A DNA stretch of 64,000 bases, taken from positions 48,258 through 112,257 of the forward strand of contig NZ_JAOZVR010000122.1 of NCBI RefSeq assembly GCF_025869515.1. The letters are read 5' to 3'. How positions within the stretch are numbered: the stretch's first letter is position 1; each line of letters opens with the position of its first letter. This document shows, piece after piece, positions 37,520 through 46,418 of this stretch. Made by a program: the position numbers and the translations under genes. Below the pieces are notes generated by a model, which was not told the origin of the DNA, made no database searches, and was given only the letters and a program-made list of their open reading frames with translations. This stretch comes from Ferrovibrio sp. GTDB lineage: Bacteria > Pseudomonadota > Alphaproteobacteria > Ferrovibrionales > Ferrovibrionaceae.

Positions 37520-37528
37520 ACCGCGGGG

Positions 37529-38194
37529 TCAGAGCAGGGCTTCGAAGAAGGCCAGGGTGCGGCGCCGTGCTGTCACGGCGGCGGCGGCATTGTATGTCGC
37601 GCGCTGGTCGCAGTTGAAACCGTGATCGGCATCGTAGACATGCGTGGTGATGCTCGGGTGCAGCGCTTTCATCTCGTCGGCGAGCGCGGTCGGGATCATC
37701 TTGTCCAGTGCGCCGAAATGCAGCAGGCAGGGCGCCTTCGGCGCCTCGTCCTTCAACTCGCCCCAGGGTCCGCCGTAATAGCCCACCGAGGCCGCGAGGC
37801 CGGGCAGGGAAGTGGCCATCTTCCAGGTTACCCCGCCGCCGTAGCAATAGCCCACGGTGCCGACGCGGCCGGCCCCGGAGGCGAGGGCGAAGGCGACAGT
37901 GACGTCCTTCATCACCGTGTCCCAGGCCATCCTGCCGCGGATATCGCGGCCGGCGGCCACATCTTCGGCGCTGTAGCCGAGGTCGACATTGGCCTGGACG
38001 CGATCGAACAGCGCCGGCGCAACGGCGTAATAGCCATCGGCGGCATAGCCGTCGGTTACCGCCCTGATATGGCCGTTGACGCCGAAAATCTCCTGGATCA
38101 CCACCACGCCGCCTTTCGGCGTGCCTTTCGGCTCGGCGGTGTAGGCAGCGAGGCGATGTCCGTCGGCGGCGGTCAGGCTGGTCATGGCACCCAT
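37529..38194 (-). CDS. Dienelactone hydrolase family protein
   Basis: Alpha/beta hydrolase with a cysteine nucleophile: C117 in GYCYGGG, acid Asp in FGALDKMIP and His in YDADHGFNCD. 221 aa, usual for carboxymethylenebutenolidase-like enzymes. ATG 38194 has AAGGAG at proper distance; ATG 38185 is also possible. No catechol pathway genes are adjacent, so the substrate is unassigned. Convergent with the VOC gene (9 bases between stops). Confidence 0.9.
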   Translation of the reverse strand: MGAMTSLTAADGHRLAAYTAEPKGTPKGGVVVIQEIFGVNGHIRAVTDGYAADGYYAVAPALFDRVQANVDLGYSAEDVAAGRDIRGRMAWDTVMKDVTVAFALASGAGRVGTVGYCYGGGVTWKMATSLPGLAASVGYYGGPWGELKDEAPKAPCLLHFGALDKMIPTALADEMKALHPSITTHVYDADHGFNCDQRATYNAAAAVTARRRTLAFFEALL

Positions 38195-38204
38195 GGCAGG
38201 CTCC

Positions 38205-38657
38205 TTACGGGCTCGGTGGCTTGCGGAAACGCATGATGCCGATGCTGGTGTAGCGCATCACGAGTTCGTCTTTCTGGTTGAAGGCCTCGATCAGGAAGCG
38301 GCCCGAGCCGATGCCCGGCCGGCTGCGCGACGGCGTCTTGTCGATGCAGGTCATGCGGCCGTGAAGGGTGTCGCCGGGCCGTACCGGCTTCAGCCAGGCG
38401 AGGTCGTCGAAACCCGGCGAGCCAAGGCTGGCATCGAGTTCCACGGCGGAATCGACGATCATGCGCATCACCGTGGAGGCCGTATGCCAGCCGGAGGCAA
38501 TCAGGCCGCCGAAAGCGGATTTCTTCGCCGCTTCCGGATCGATATGGAACGGCTGCGGATCGAACTGGCGGGCGAAAGCAATAATCGCCTGTTCGGTGAA
38601 GGTGTGGCTGCCGATGTCCCGGGCGGCGCCGATCTCGATATCCTCGAAATACTGCAT
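38205..38657 (-). CDS. MaoC family dehydratase (copy 1)
   Basis: 150-aa hot-dog-fold hydratase/dehydratase acting on acyl-CoA-type substrates. Catalytic segment DPQPFHIDPEAA, followed by FGGLIASGWHTAS. ATG 38657 is chosen from the GAGGAAG Shine-Dalgarno. It is 10 bases downstream of a second MaoC gene with which it shares most motifs, so the pair arose by tandem duplication and may form a heteromer. Confidence 0.9.
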   Translation of the reverse strand: MQYFEDIEIGAARDIGSHTFTEQAIIAFARQFDPQPFHIDPEAAKKSAFGGLIASGWHTASTVMRMIVDSAVELDASLGSPGFDDLAWLKPVRPGDTLHGRMTCIDKTPSRSRPGIGSGRFLIEAFNQKDELVMRYTSIGIMRFRKPPSP

Positions 38658-38667
38658 CGTCGCTTCC

Positions 38668-39123
38668 TCAGGCCGTGGCCTGAACCGGTCGGCGGGCATA
38701 CATGCCCTTGGCCTGCATGGTCAGCACGGTTTCGCCCTTCTGGTTCTTCATCTCATAGCGTGAAGTGATCACGCCGCGGTCGGGCTTGGATTGCGACGGC
38801 TTCACGTCGATCACTTCGCCCTTCAGATGCAGGGTATCGCCAGGGAAGACCGGCTTGACCCAGCGCAGCTGGTCGACGCCGGGCGAGCCCATGCTGGCAT
38901 ATTTGCCGATCATGTTGTCGACCAGCATGCGCATCATCAGGCCGGCGGTGTGCCAGCCGGATGCGCAAAGACCGCCAAACAGCGACTGCCTGGCGGCCTC
39001 CTTGTCGAGATGGAAAGGCTGCGGATCATAATCTCGCGCAAAGGCGATGATTTCGTCTTCGCTTACCGTGCGGGGCGGGAAGTCCATCACCTGCCCGACG
39101 GCGAAATCCTCCAGATATTTCAT
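38668..39123 (-). CDS. MaoC family dehydratase (copy 2)
   Basis: 151-aa paralogue of the adjacent gene; shares FARDYDPQPFHLDKEAA, FGGLCASGWHTAG and the SPGVDQLRWVKPVFPGDTL segment. Hot-dog fold hydratase, predicted cytosolic. It is upstream of copy 1 and downstream of ychF (24 bases). The two copies differ mainly in the middle helix and the C-terminus, suggesting different substrates or a two-subunit enzyme. Confidence 0.9.
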   Translation of the reverse strand: MKYLEDFAVGQVMDFPPRTVSEDEIIAFARDYDPQPFHLDKEAARQSLFGGLCASGWHTAGLMMRMLVDNMIGKYASMGSPGVDQLRWVKPVFPGDTLHLKGEVIDVKPSQSKPDRGVITSRYEMKNQKGETVLTMQAKGMYARRPVQATA

Positions 39124-39147
39124 CGCAGCCCCAGATTTGATTCTGGT

Positions 39148-40248
39148 CTATGTATTGAACCGGAAATGCATCACATCGCCATCCTGCACGATGTAATCCT
39201 TGCCTTCCAGTCGCAATTTTCCGGCATCGCGGGCACCGGCTTCGCCTTTTCCGGCGACATAATCATTGTATGCGATGGTTTCGGCCCGGATGAAGCCCTT
39301 CTCGAAATCGGTATGGATCACGCCGGCGGCTTCCGGGGCCCTGGCGCCCTTGCGCACGGTCCAGGCACGGGCTTCCTTCGGCCCGACCGTGAAGAAGGTG
39401 AGCAGGCCGAGCAGGCCGTAGCCGGCGCGGATCACGCGGGTGAGGCCGGTTTCCTTCAGGCCGAGATCGGCCAGGAAGGCGGTCTTCTCCTCGTCGCTGT
39501 CCAGCTGCGCCACTTCGGATTCGATCGCTGCGGATATTACCACCATGGCGGCACCCTCGGCGGCGGCCTTGGCCTTCACCCGCTCGGAGAAGGCATTGCC
39601 TTCCGCAGCGGAAGCTTCCTCGACATTGCAGACATAGAGGACCGGCTTCGAGGTAATCAGCATCAGCTCGGCATAGAGTTTTTTCTCGTCGTCGGTCGGC
39701 ACCACGGTCCGTGCCGGCCTGCCCTCGCGTAGCGCCGCCAGCACCTTTTCCATCACGGCAAGGCGGGCTTTCTCTTCCTCGTTGCCCTGCTTGGCGCGCT
39801 TGGCAGTCTGGTCCACCCGGCGCTCCAGGCTTTCGAGGTCCGACAGCATCAGTTCGGTCTCGACCGTCTCGGCATCGGCAATCGGATCGACCTTGCCCTC
39901 GACATGGGTGATGTCGCCATCTTCGAAACAGCGCAGCACATGGCAGATCGCATCCACTTCGCGGATATGGGCGAGGAACTGATTGCCCAGTCCCTCGCCC
40001 TTGGAGGCGCCGCGCACCAGGCCCGCGATATCGACGAAGGTGAGCTGCGTCGGGATGATCTTCTGCGAACCGGCGATTCCGGCCAGCACATCCAGCCGCT
40101 CATCCGGTACGCCGACCAGGCCGGTATTCGGCTCGATGGTGCAGAAGGGATAATTGGCTGCCTGCGCGGCGGCGGTCTGCGTCAGCGCATTGAACAGCGT
40201 CGACTTGCCGACATTGGGCAGGCCGACAATGCCGCATTTGAAACCCAT
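39148..40248 (-). CDS. ychF: Redox-regulated ATPase YchF (Obg-like)
   Basis: P-loop protein of the Obg family that prefers ATP and binds ribosomes. G1 is GLPNVGKSTLFNALT, followed by NYPFCTIEPNTG, G3 VDIAGLVRGASKGEGLGNQFL, an NVEE-type G4 region (YVCNVEEAS) and the C-terminal TGS domain (FFTVGPKEARAWTV). 366 aa, usual length. One base separates its start from the pth stop; pth-ychF linkage is common. Confidence 0.97.
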   Translation of the reverse strand: MGFKCGIVGLPNVGKSTLFNALTQTAAAQAANYPFCTIEPNTGLVGVPDERLDVLAGIAGSQKIIPTQLTFVDIAGLVRGASKGEGLGNQFLAHIREVDAICHVLRCFEDGDITHVEGKVDPIADAETVETELMLSDLESLERRVDQTAKRAKQGNEEEKARLAVMEKVLAALREGRPARTVVPTDDEKKLYAELMLITSKPVLYVCNVEEASAAEGNAFSERVKAKAAAEGAAMVVISAAIESEVAQLDSDEEKTAFLADLGLKETGLTRVIRAGYGLLGLLTFFTVGPKEARAWTVRKGARAPEAAGVIHTDFEKGFIRAETIAYNDYVAGKGEAGARDAGKLRLEGKDYIVQDGDVMHFRFNT

Positions 40249-40249
40249 G

Positions 40250-40888
40250 TTACGCGTCCTTTGAGTCTGTCTTGTTGGTCTTTACCGGAGCGGGCTTGTC
40301 CGGCCTGGGCTTCTCAACCTTGGGAGGCTGCAGCAGCAGCGCCACCTTGGTCATGAAGCCGGCGTCGTCATTACGGGCCAGATAGCCGGCCTCGCGGGCC
40401 ATGGCATCCAGCAGCGGATCGAGCCACAGATGCTCGTCCATATGGAAATTCTGCAGCACATAGCCCAGCACGCGATCCTTGCCGGGATGACCGATGCCGA
40501 TGCGCAGCCGCCGATAGTCCGGGCCGATGCTGGCATCGATCGAGCGCAGGCCGTTATGGCCGGCATGGCCACCGCCGGTCTTGATGCGAATCTTGCCAGC
40601 CGCCAAATCCAGCTCGTCATGCATCACCACCACCTGGGCCGGCGGCAGCTTGTAGAAATGCGCCGCCTCGCCGACCGACTTGCCCGACAGGTTCATGTAG
40701 GTGAGCGGCTTGAGCAGCAGAGTCTTGATGCCGTCCAGTACGCCCTCGGCGACCTCGCCGTGGAAGCGCTTCTTGAACGGCTGGAAATTATGGCGGTCGG
40801 CGATGGCATCGGCAGCCATGAAGCCGACATTGTGGCGCTGCCGCTTGTGTTCGCTGCCCGGGTTGCCCAGTCCGACGAGAAGCAGCAT
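40250..40888 (-). CDS. pth: Peptidyl-tRNA hydrolase
   Basis: Releases tRNA from stalled peptidyl-tRNA. Motifs: LLLVGLGNPGSEHKRQRHNVGF with the catalytic His, KPLTYMNLSGKSV, VVMHDELDLAAGKIRIKTGGGHAGHNGLRSI (shortened here to HDELDL and GGHAGHNGLRSI). 212 aa with a Lys/Pro-rich C-terminal tail beyond the core. It follows rplY, as in most proteobacteria. Confidence 0.96.
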   Translation of the reverse strand: MLLLVGLGNPGSEHKRQRHNVGFMAADAIADRHNFQPFKKRFHGEVAEGVLDGIKTLLLKPLTYMNLSGKSVGEAAHFYKLPPAQVVVMHDELDLAAGKIRIKTGGGHAGHNGLRSIDASIGPDYRRLRIGIGHPGKDRVLGYVLQNFHMDEHLWLDPLLDAMAREAGYLARNDDAGFMTKVALLLQPPKVEKPRPDKPAPVKTNKTDSKDA

Positions 40889-40923
40889 GACGGTTCAGCG
40901 TCCGGCAGAGGAAGAGAGAAGCA

Positions 40924-40954
40924 GCTGACGGCGCACCAGCGATGCGCCGTCAGC
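40924..40954 (-). terminator. Stem-loop between rplY and pth
   Basis: GCTGACGGCGCA and TGCGCCGTCAGC form a perfect 12-bp stem with a 7-nt loop, 10 bases after the rplY stop on the minus strand. No U-tract follows, so it may attenuate or process the rplY-pth-ychF transcript rather than fully terminate it. Confidence 0.5.
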
Positions 40955-40964
40955 CGGGTAAGCG

Positions 40965-41666
40965 TTACTTCTTCGCCGCCGGCTTGGCAGCCGGCTTGGC
41001 CGCCGCAGCAGCCGGAGCCGCCTTGGCACCCGCGGCCGGAGCCGCAGCGCCCGCCGCCGGAGCGGCAGCAGCCTCGGCCTTCGGCGCGGTTTCATCTTCC
41101 TTGGTCGGCGCCGCGATGGTCGCCACCGTGAAGTCGCGATCCTGGATCACCGCCTTGATGCCATTGGGCAGATCGAAGGCAGAAATATGGATCGAGTGGC
41201 CGATATCCATGCCGGCCAGGCTGATCGAGATGCTTTCCGGAATGGTGTCCGGCTGCACGAAGAACTCGACCTCGTGGCGCACGATATTCAGCACGCCGCC
41301 CTTCTTCAGGCCCGGGCACTGATCCTGCTCGAGGAAATGCACGGGGATGAAGATGCGGACCTTCGAGTCCTTGCCGATGCGCTGGAAGTCGACGTGGATC
41401 GGCCGGTCGGTGACCGGGTCGAGCTGCACGTCGCGCGCCAGGACGCGCTCGGTCTTGCTGCCGACGGCAATGGTGAACAGGCGCGAGAAGAAGCTGCCCT
41501 TGTGCATCTCCTTCAGCAGCTCGCGGCTTTCAACCGAAATCAGTTCCGGGGTCTGCTTTTCGCCATAGATGACCCCCGGCACGCGACCCTTCAGTCGCGT
41601 TGCACGGGCGGTCCCCTTGCCGGCCCTCGACCTCGCCTCGGCGGCGATGGTGGTTACGTCACGCAT
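40965..41666 (-). CDS. rplY: 50S ribosomal protein L25/general stress protein Ctc
   Basis: Binds 5S rRNA. The L25 domain (AEARSRAGKGTARATRLKGRVPGVIYG region, about 1-90) is followed by the TL5/Ctc beta-domain (90-190; VHFLEQDQCPGLKKGGVLN). The C-terminus (about 195-233) is a low-complexity Ala/Pro/Lys tail ending AAKPAAKPAAKK. ATG 41666 has an AAGGAG site; the longer in-frame start at 41702 is rejected. 233 aa, usual for the alphaproteobacterial long form. Confidence 0.95.
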   Translation of the reverse strand: MRDVTTIAAEARSRAGKGTARATRLKGRVPGVIYGEKQTPELISVESRELLKEMHKGSFFSRLFTIAVGSKTERVLARDVQLDPVTDRPIHVDFQRIGKDSKVRIFIPVHFLEQDQCPGLKKGGVLNIVRHEVEFFVQPDTIPESISISLAGMDIGHSIHISAFDLPNGIKAVIQDRDFTVATIAAPTKEDETAPKAEAAAAPAAGAAAPAAGAKAAPAAAAAKPAAKPAAKK

Positions 41667-41759
41667 GATGCGCTCCTTGCTTAGATACGGCCCCGACACC
41701 ATGTCAGGTCCGTTTCCGGCGCCGGCCTCCAGGGGTGCCGCGCGCCGAAACTCTGAAAC

Positions 41760-42692
<933 letters not shown>

Positions 42693-42788
42693 GGACTGAG
42701 CTCTGTGGATGCGCCGGAAAGGGGAGAAAAACCGCGCGGACTATAGCCGCCGGGCCGCCCCCTGTAAACCGCGAAAAATCTAATAATT

Positions 42789-43673
42789 TCAGGATTTTGC
42801 GGGTGGAACCAGCGGTCTGGAGCGCCGTCGGGTCTCGATGATCTCGCTCAGGCCCTGCCAGCCGCCCTGGGCAATGATATGGGCGGTGTTGCCCCAGGCT
42901 TGGGAAAGCTGCCCGCGCGGGATGCGATTTGCCTGTTTGACCTCGCCCAGACGGCCACCATCGGCACCCAGGAGGACCCACTCGATGGTGACCCGCTCGG
43001 AATCCGGGCTGTCCTGCCAGACCTTTACGGCGCAGCCGATCACGTAATCGGCGCCGGAGGGGTCGGGCAGCGGCGTTTTGCCGTTCAGAATGAGCAATTC
43101 GCGCATGGCCTGGCGCAGGGAGCGGTTGCCGTCGCCGGGGGCGCCTTCGCATTCCTTGACCGCCAGCGTGGCCGGTTTAGCCGAAATCTGTGCCGCCTCG
43201 ATGGCGGAGGCGCTCAACCGCTGGGCGATGGCTTCGGCCATGGTTGTCGCGGCCTGCTTCAGGGCTGTGGCATCGCCAGCCGCCAGTCGCGCGGGCGGAA
43301 TGCCAAGCATCCGGCTTTCGCCTGCCTGCACCGTCCCATCCGGCAGGCGTTCGTCCCAGCGCCAGGCGGCGTCGTTGCCGCGCGATTCCAGTGTCACGGC
43401 CAGCACGGCGGTCAGCCGGTTGCGGCCGGTGGCGCTGGCCGGCACGTCCTTGTCGTTCAGCGCCTTGGCCAGCGCTTCGGCCAGGGCGGCATCCGGTCCG
43501 GCCGGCAGACCGCCGACCGGCGGGACGAGCAGGCTGGCCTCGCCGATCGGGCGGATCAGCGCATCGGTGGCCTTGGCGCGGCTGTCGGCCTGGAAGGGCT
43601 GCGGCAGCGGCTGGCAGGCGGCCACGATGGCTGCTGCCACGACCAGAAGGGAAAGACGCTTAACCGAAAACAC
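42789..43673 (-). CDS. Putative lipoprotein of unknown function
   Basis: 294-aa protein with a lipoprotein signal ending in AAIVAAC (Cys about residue 20), so envelope-anchored. The mature part is globular, with two internal Cys (KECEG, IGCAVK) and a C-terminal motif VTIEWVLLGADGGRLGEVKQAN that suggests beta structure. I do not recognise a named family. GTG 43673 is the only start giving the signal peptide; its Shine-Dalgarno is weak, and a 22-codon hydrophobic frame overlaps it upstream. Downstream of pgeF on the same strand. Confidence 0.72.
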   Translation of the reverse strand: MFSVKRLSLLVVAAAIVAACQPLPQPFQADSRAKATDALIRPIGEASLLVPPVGGLPAGPDAALAEALAKALNDKDVPASATGRNRLTAVLAVTLESRGNDAAWRWDERLPDGTVQAGESRMLGIPPARLAAGDATALKQAATTMAEAIAQRLSASAIEAAQISAKPATLAVKECEGAPGDGNRSLRQAMRELLILNGKTPLPDPSGADYVIGCAVKVWQDSPDSERVTIEWVLLGADGGRLGEVKQANRIPRGQLSQAWGNTAHIIAQGGWQGLSEIIETRRRSRPLVPPAKS

Positions 43674-43732
43674 AGCTCACCATCAGGCAAAGAATTGCAA
43701 AGACCAGAAGCAGAAACAGATGCGGCATCAAT

Positions 43733-44515
43733 CTAAAGCGGCAGGGCGATGGCCGAGACCTGGCGTCCGTAATCGGCCTCTCCGGCCAGCGTCATGCGGC
43801 GATAGCTGAAAAACCGGTCCGGGTCGCCACAAGTGTCGAGGTCGAGATTCTGAGCCGCGATGCCGGCGCGCTGCAAGCGCTGTATCAGATAGCCCGGCAA
43901 ATCGAATTGCCAATGGCCGTCGCGTTTGCCGGGGACGAAAAAGCCGGCATTGCCGGCATCGGCAGCCAGGAATTCATCGCGGAACGGCGCGCTGACCTCG
44001 TAGGAAACCTGCCCGATGCAGGGACCGATGGCGGCAACGATGCGACTGCGATCGGCGCCCAGCGCCTGCATCGCCTCTATCGTCGCATCGGTGACGCCGG
44101 CCAGGGCGCCGCGCCAGCCGGCATGGCAGGCACCGATCACGCCGGCATCGGCATCGGCAAACAGCACCGGGGCGCAGTCGGCCGAGAGAATGCCCAATGC
44201 GAGGCCGTGCCGGCGCGTCACCAGCCCGTCGGCTTTGGGGCGCTGGGCAATATCGTAGTCATCGCCAACAGTCACGACATCGCGGCCATGCACCTGATAC
44301 AGCGAGACCAGGCCATGCGGAGCACCAAGCGCATCCGCCACGCGGCGCCGGTTTTCCTGCACCGCCTGCGGATCGTCCGACGAACCAGGGCCACAATTGA
44401 GCTGCGCATACAGCCCGGTCGAGACGCCACCGCGACGGGTAAAGAAACCATGCGGCAGGCCGGCAAGGCCGGAAGCTGTAACAGGCGCGATCGAATGGGC
44501 GACTAGAACGGTCAT
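43733..44515 (-). CDS. pgeF: Peptidoglycan editing factor PgeF / YfiH (laccase-domain) family
   Basis: Multicopper-oxidase-like fold, shown in relatives to act as a purine nucleoside phosphorylase/deaminase or to remove mis-incorporated Ser from peptidoglycan precursors. Zinc-site motifs: LYQVHG, SADCAPV and ACHAGWRGAL, plus HGFFTRRGGVS at the N-terminus. 260 aa. It overlaps the NDUFAF7-like gene by 4 bases (ATGA), part of the lysS-lgt-NDUFAF7-pgeF chain. Confidence 0.93.
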   Translation of the reverse strand: MTVLVAHSIAPVTASGLAGLPHGFFTRRGGVSTGLYAQLNCGPGSSDDPQAVQENRRRVADALGAPHGLVSLYQVHGRDVVTVGDDYDIAQRPKADGLVTRRHGLALGILSADCAPVLFADADAGVIGACHAGWRGALAGVTDATIEAMQALGADRSRIVAAIGPCIGQVSYEVSAPFRDEFLAADAGNAGFFVPGKRDGHWQFDLPGYLIQRLQRAGIAAQNLDLDTCGDPDRFFSYRRMTLAGEADYGRQVSAIALPL

Positions 44516-45627
44516 GCAAAGCCTGCAGGTTGCGGCGACTCCGGCGGCGTCAGTGCCAGAACCTTGAACAGGGTGCCCATGGCTTCCGGAGCGGTCAACC
44601 GCCGCAGGGCCTGATCGACATCGCCGGCCTGTGCGCCATTGCCCTGCTGAAGCTTGGCGGCGCGTGCCTTGATGCCGAGCGCATTGAGGAAGGCACCCTG
44701 GCCGACCGGGCCCGATATGGTGACGCCGGCACGTTTCGCGGCCAATGCAAATGAGCCGAAATCGACATGGGCGGTGAGATCGGCGAGGCCGGGATTCTCC
44801 AGCGGATCGGCGTAGGTGTGGCGATAGACGGCCTGTAAGGTTTCGCCCACCCCGGCACTCGCATAGCCGTAATCGATGAACAGCGCGGCGCCGCCCTGGT
44901 GTTTCAGCCGGGCGGCGACCTCGACAGCGACAGCGCGCACCGGCGGGCTCGATTCCACGATGGAGCCCGGCGGCGAGTCGCGTAGCACCGGCGGCAGCAG
45001 ATCGTCGAAGGGCAGGGCGCGCGGATCGAGCAGGAAGCGCAGGCCGTTCGTTGCCTCATCGAGTCCGACACAGCGTTCGTGCCAGGCGCCATCGTCGCCG
45101 CGCTGGAACTGGCGCACCGGCAGGGCGTCGAGGAATTCGTTGGCCAGCAACAGCAGCGGCGCATCCTTCGGGATCGCCGCGATCTGCTCATGCCAGATCG
45201 CACCTTCGCCCTCCAGCGCCGCAGCCTGCAGTCCGCGCAGCCGCGCCGAGGCTTCGACCAGCACCGGCGTCAGCGCGGCGCGGAAGGCGGGCAGGGCGCG
45301 GGCGGCGCGCAGTGCATCGCGCATCAGTGTGCCGCGGCCGGGGCCAAGCTCGACCAGGTAGCATTGGGCCGGCGCGCCCATACGCTGCCAGTAATCCGCC
45401 GCCCACAGGCCGAGCAGCTCACCGAACATCTGGCTGATTTCCGGCGCGGTGATGAAGTCGCCATGCAGGCCGATGGCTTCCTGGCTGCGGTAATAACCAT
45501 GTTCGGGATGCAGCAGGCAGTCGGCCATATAGGCCGTGACGGTGATCGGGCCTTCCGCCGCGATGCGCCGGCGCAGGATATCCAGCAGCGGTGCGGCCTT
45601 TACGCCGCCGGTTGCCGCCGCGACCAC
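44512..45627 (-). CDS. SAM-dependent methyltransferase, NDUFAF7/MidA family
   Basis: Related to the mitochondrial arginine methyltransferase needed for complex I assembly. Motifs: YMADCLLHPEHGYYRS, GDFITAPEISQMFGE, VELGPGRGTLMRDALR (SAM loop) and ALFIDYGYAS. I choose GTG 45627, with GGAG at 45638-45635; this overlaps lgt by 28 bases and gives 371 aa. An ATG at 45672 lies deeper inside lgt and adds residues with no family match. Confidence 0.88.
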   Translation of the reverse strand: MVAAATGGVKAAPLLDILRRRIAAEGPITVTAYMADCLLHPEHGYYRSQEAIGLHGDFITAPEISQMFGELLGLWAADYWQRMGAPAQCYLVELGPGRGTLMRDALRAARALPAFRAALTPVLVEASARLRGLQAAALEGEGAIWHEQIAAIPKDAPLLLLANEFLDALPVRQFQRGDDGAWHERCVGLDEATNGLRFLLDPRALPFDDLLPPVLRDSPPGSIVESSPPVRAVAVEVAARLKHQGGAALFIDYGYASAGVGETLQAVYRHTYADPLENPGLADLTAHVDFGSFALAAKRAGVTISGPVGQGAFLNALGIKARAAKLQQGNGAQAGDVDQALRRLTAPEAMGTLFKVLALTPPESPQPAGFA

Positions 45628-46418
45628 CACACCACTCCAATGCCGAAGAGCACCATCGGCAGCGACAGCCACTGCCCCATCGTGGTGCCGCCGATCAGAT
45701 AGCCGATCTGCGCATCCGGCTCGCGGAACAGCTCACCCACGATGCGGGCTATGCCGTAGCCGATCAGAAACACGCCCGAGATTGTGCCCGGCTTATCCAT
45801 GACCCGGCTGTTCCAGCGCAGCAGGTTGAGCAGCAGGAACAGCAGCAAGCCCTCCATCGCCGCCTGATAGAGCTGGCTGGGATGGCGCGGAACCGGCCCG
45901 CCGGTCGGGAAGGCCATGGCCCAGGCGACATCGGGCGCGACACGGCCCCACAATTCGCCATTGATGAAATTTGCGATGCGGCCGAAGAATAGCCCGATCG
46001 GCGTGACGCAGGCGATCACATCGGTGAAGGCGAGGAAGCGGATACCGCTGAGCCGGCAATAGGCCAGCATGGCCAGGATTACGCCGAGCATGCCGCCATG
46101 GAAGGACATGCCGCCCTGCCAGACAGCCAGGATATCCACCGGATGCTGCAGGTAAGAATCGAGATTGTAGAACAGCACATAGCCGAGGCGGCCGCCGAGC
46201 ACGACGCCCAGCGTGGCCCAGAGCAGGAAGCCGTCGACCTGTGTGGAGGTCACCAGGCTGTCCGGGCGGACGGCAATCCGCATCGCCATGCGCCAGCCGG
46301 CGACGAGGCCGACGATATAGGCCAGGGCATACCAGCGTATGGCAAATGGCCCGACGGCAAAGATCACCGGATCGATGATCGGGAAAGCCAGCGCCGGCAG
46401 CGTGGTGAACAGCATCAT
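45600..46418 (-). CDS. lgt: Prolipoprotein diacylglyceryl transferase
   Basis: Transfers diacylglycerol from phosphatidylglycerol to the lipobox Cys. Seven membrane segments over 272 aa; signature GRIANFINGELWGR and MSFHGGMLGVILAM, with the active-site Arg/His positions kept. ATG 46418 overlaps the lysS stop by 4 bases (ATGA). It would process the lipoproteins at 10710 and 42789. Confidence 0.96.
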   Translation of the reverse strand: MMLFTTLPALAFPIIDPVIFAVGPFAIRWYALAYIVGLVAGWRMAMRIAVRPDSLVTSTQVDGFLLWATLGVVLGGRLGYVLFYNLDSYLQHPVDILAVWQGGMSFHGGMLGVILAMLAYCRLSGIRFLAFTDVIACVTPIGLFFGRIANFINGELWGRVAPDVAWAMAFPTGGPVPRHPSQLYQAAMEGLLLFLLLNLLRWNSRVMDKPGTISGVFLIGYGIARIVGELFREPDAQIGYLIGGTTMGQWLSLPMVLFGIGVVWWSRRQPAA

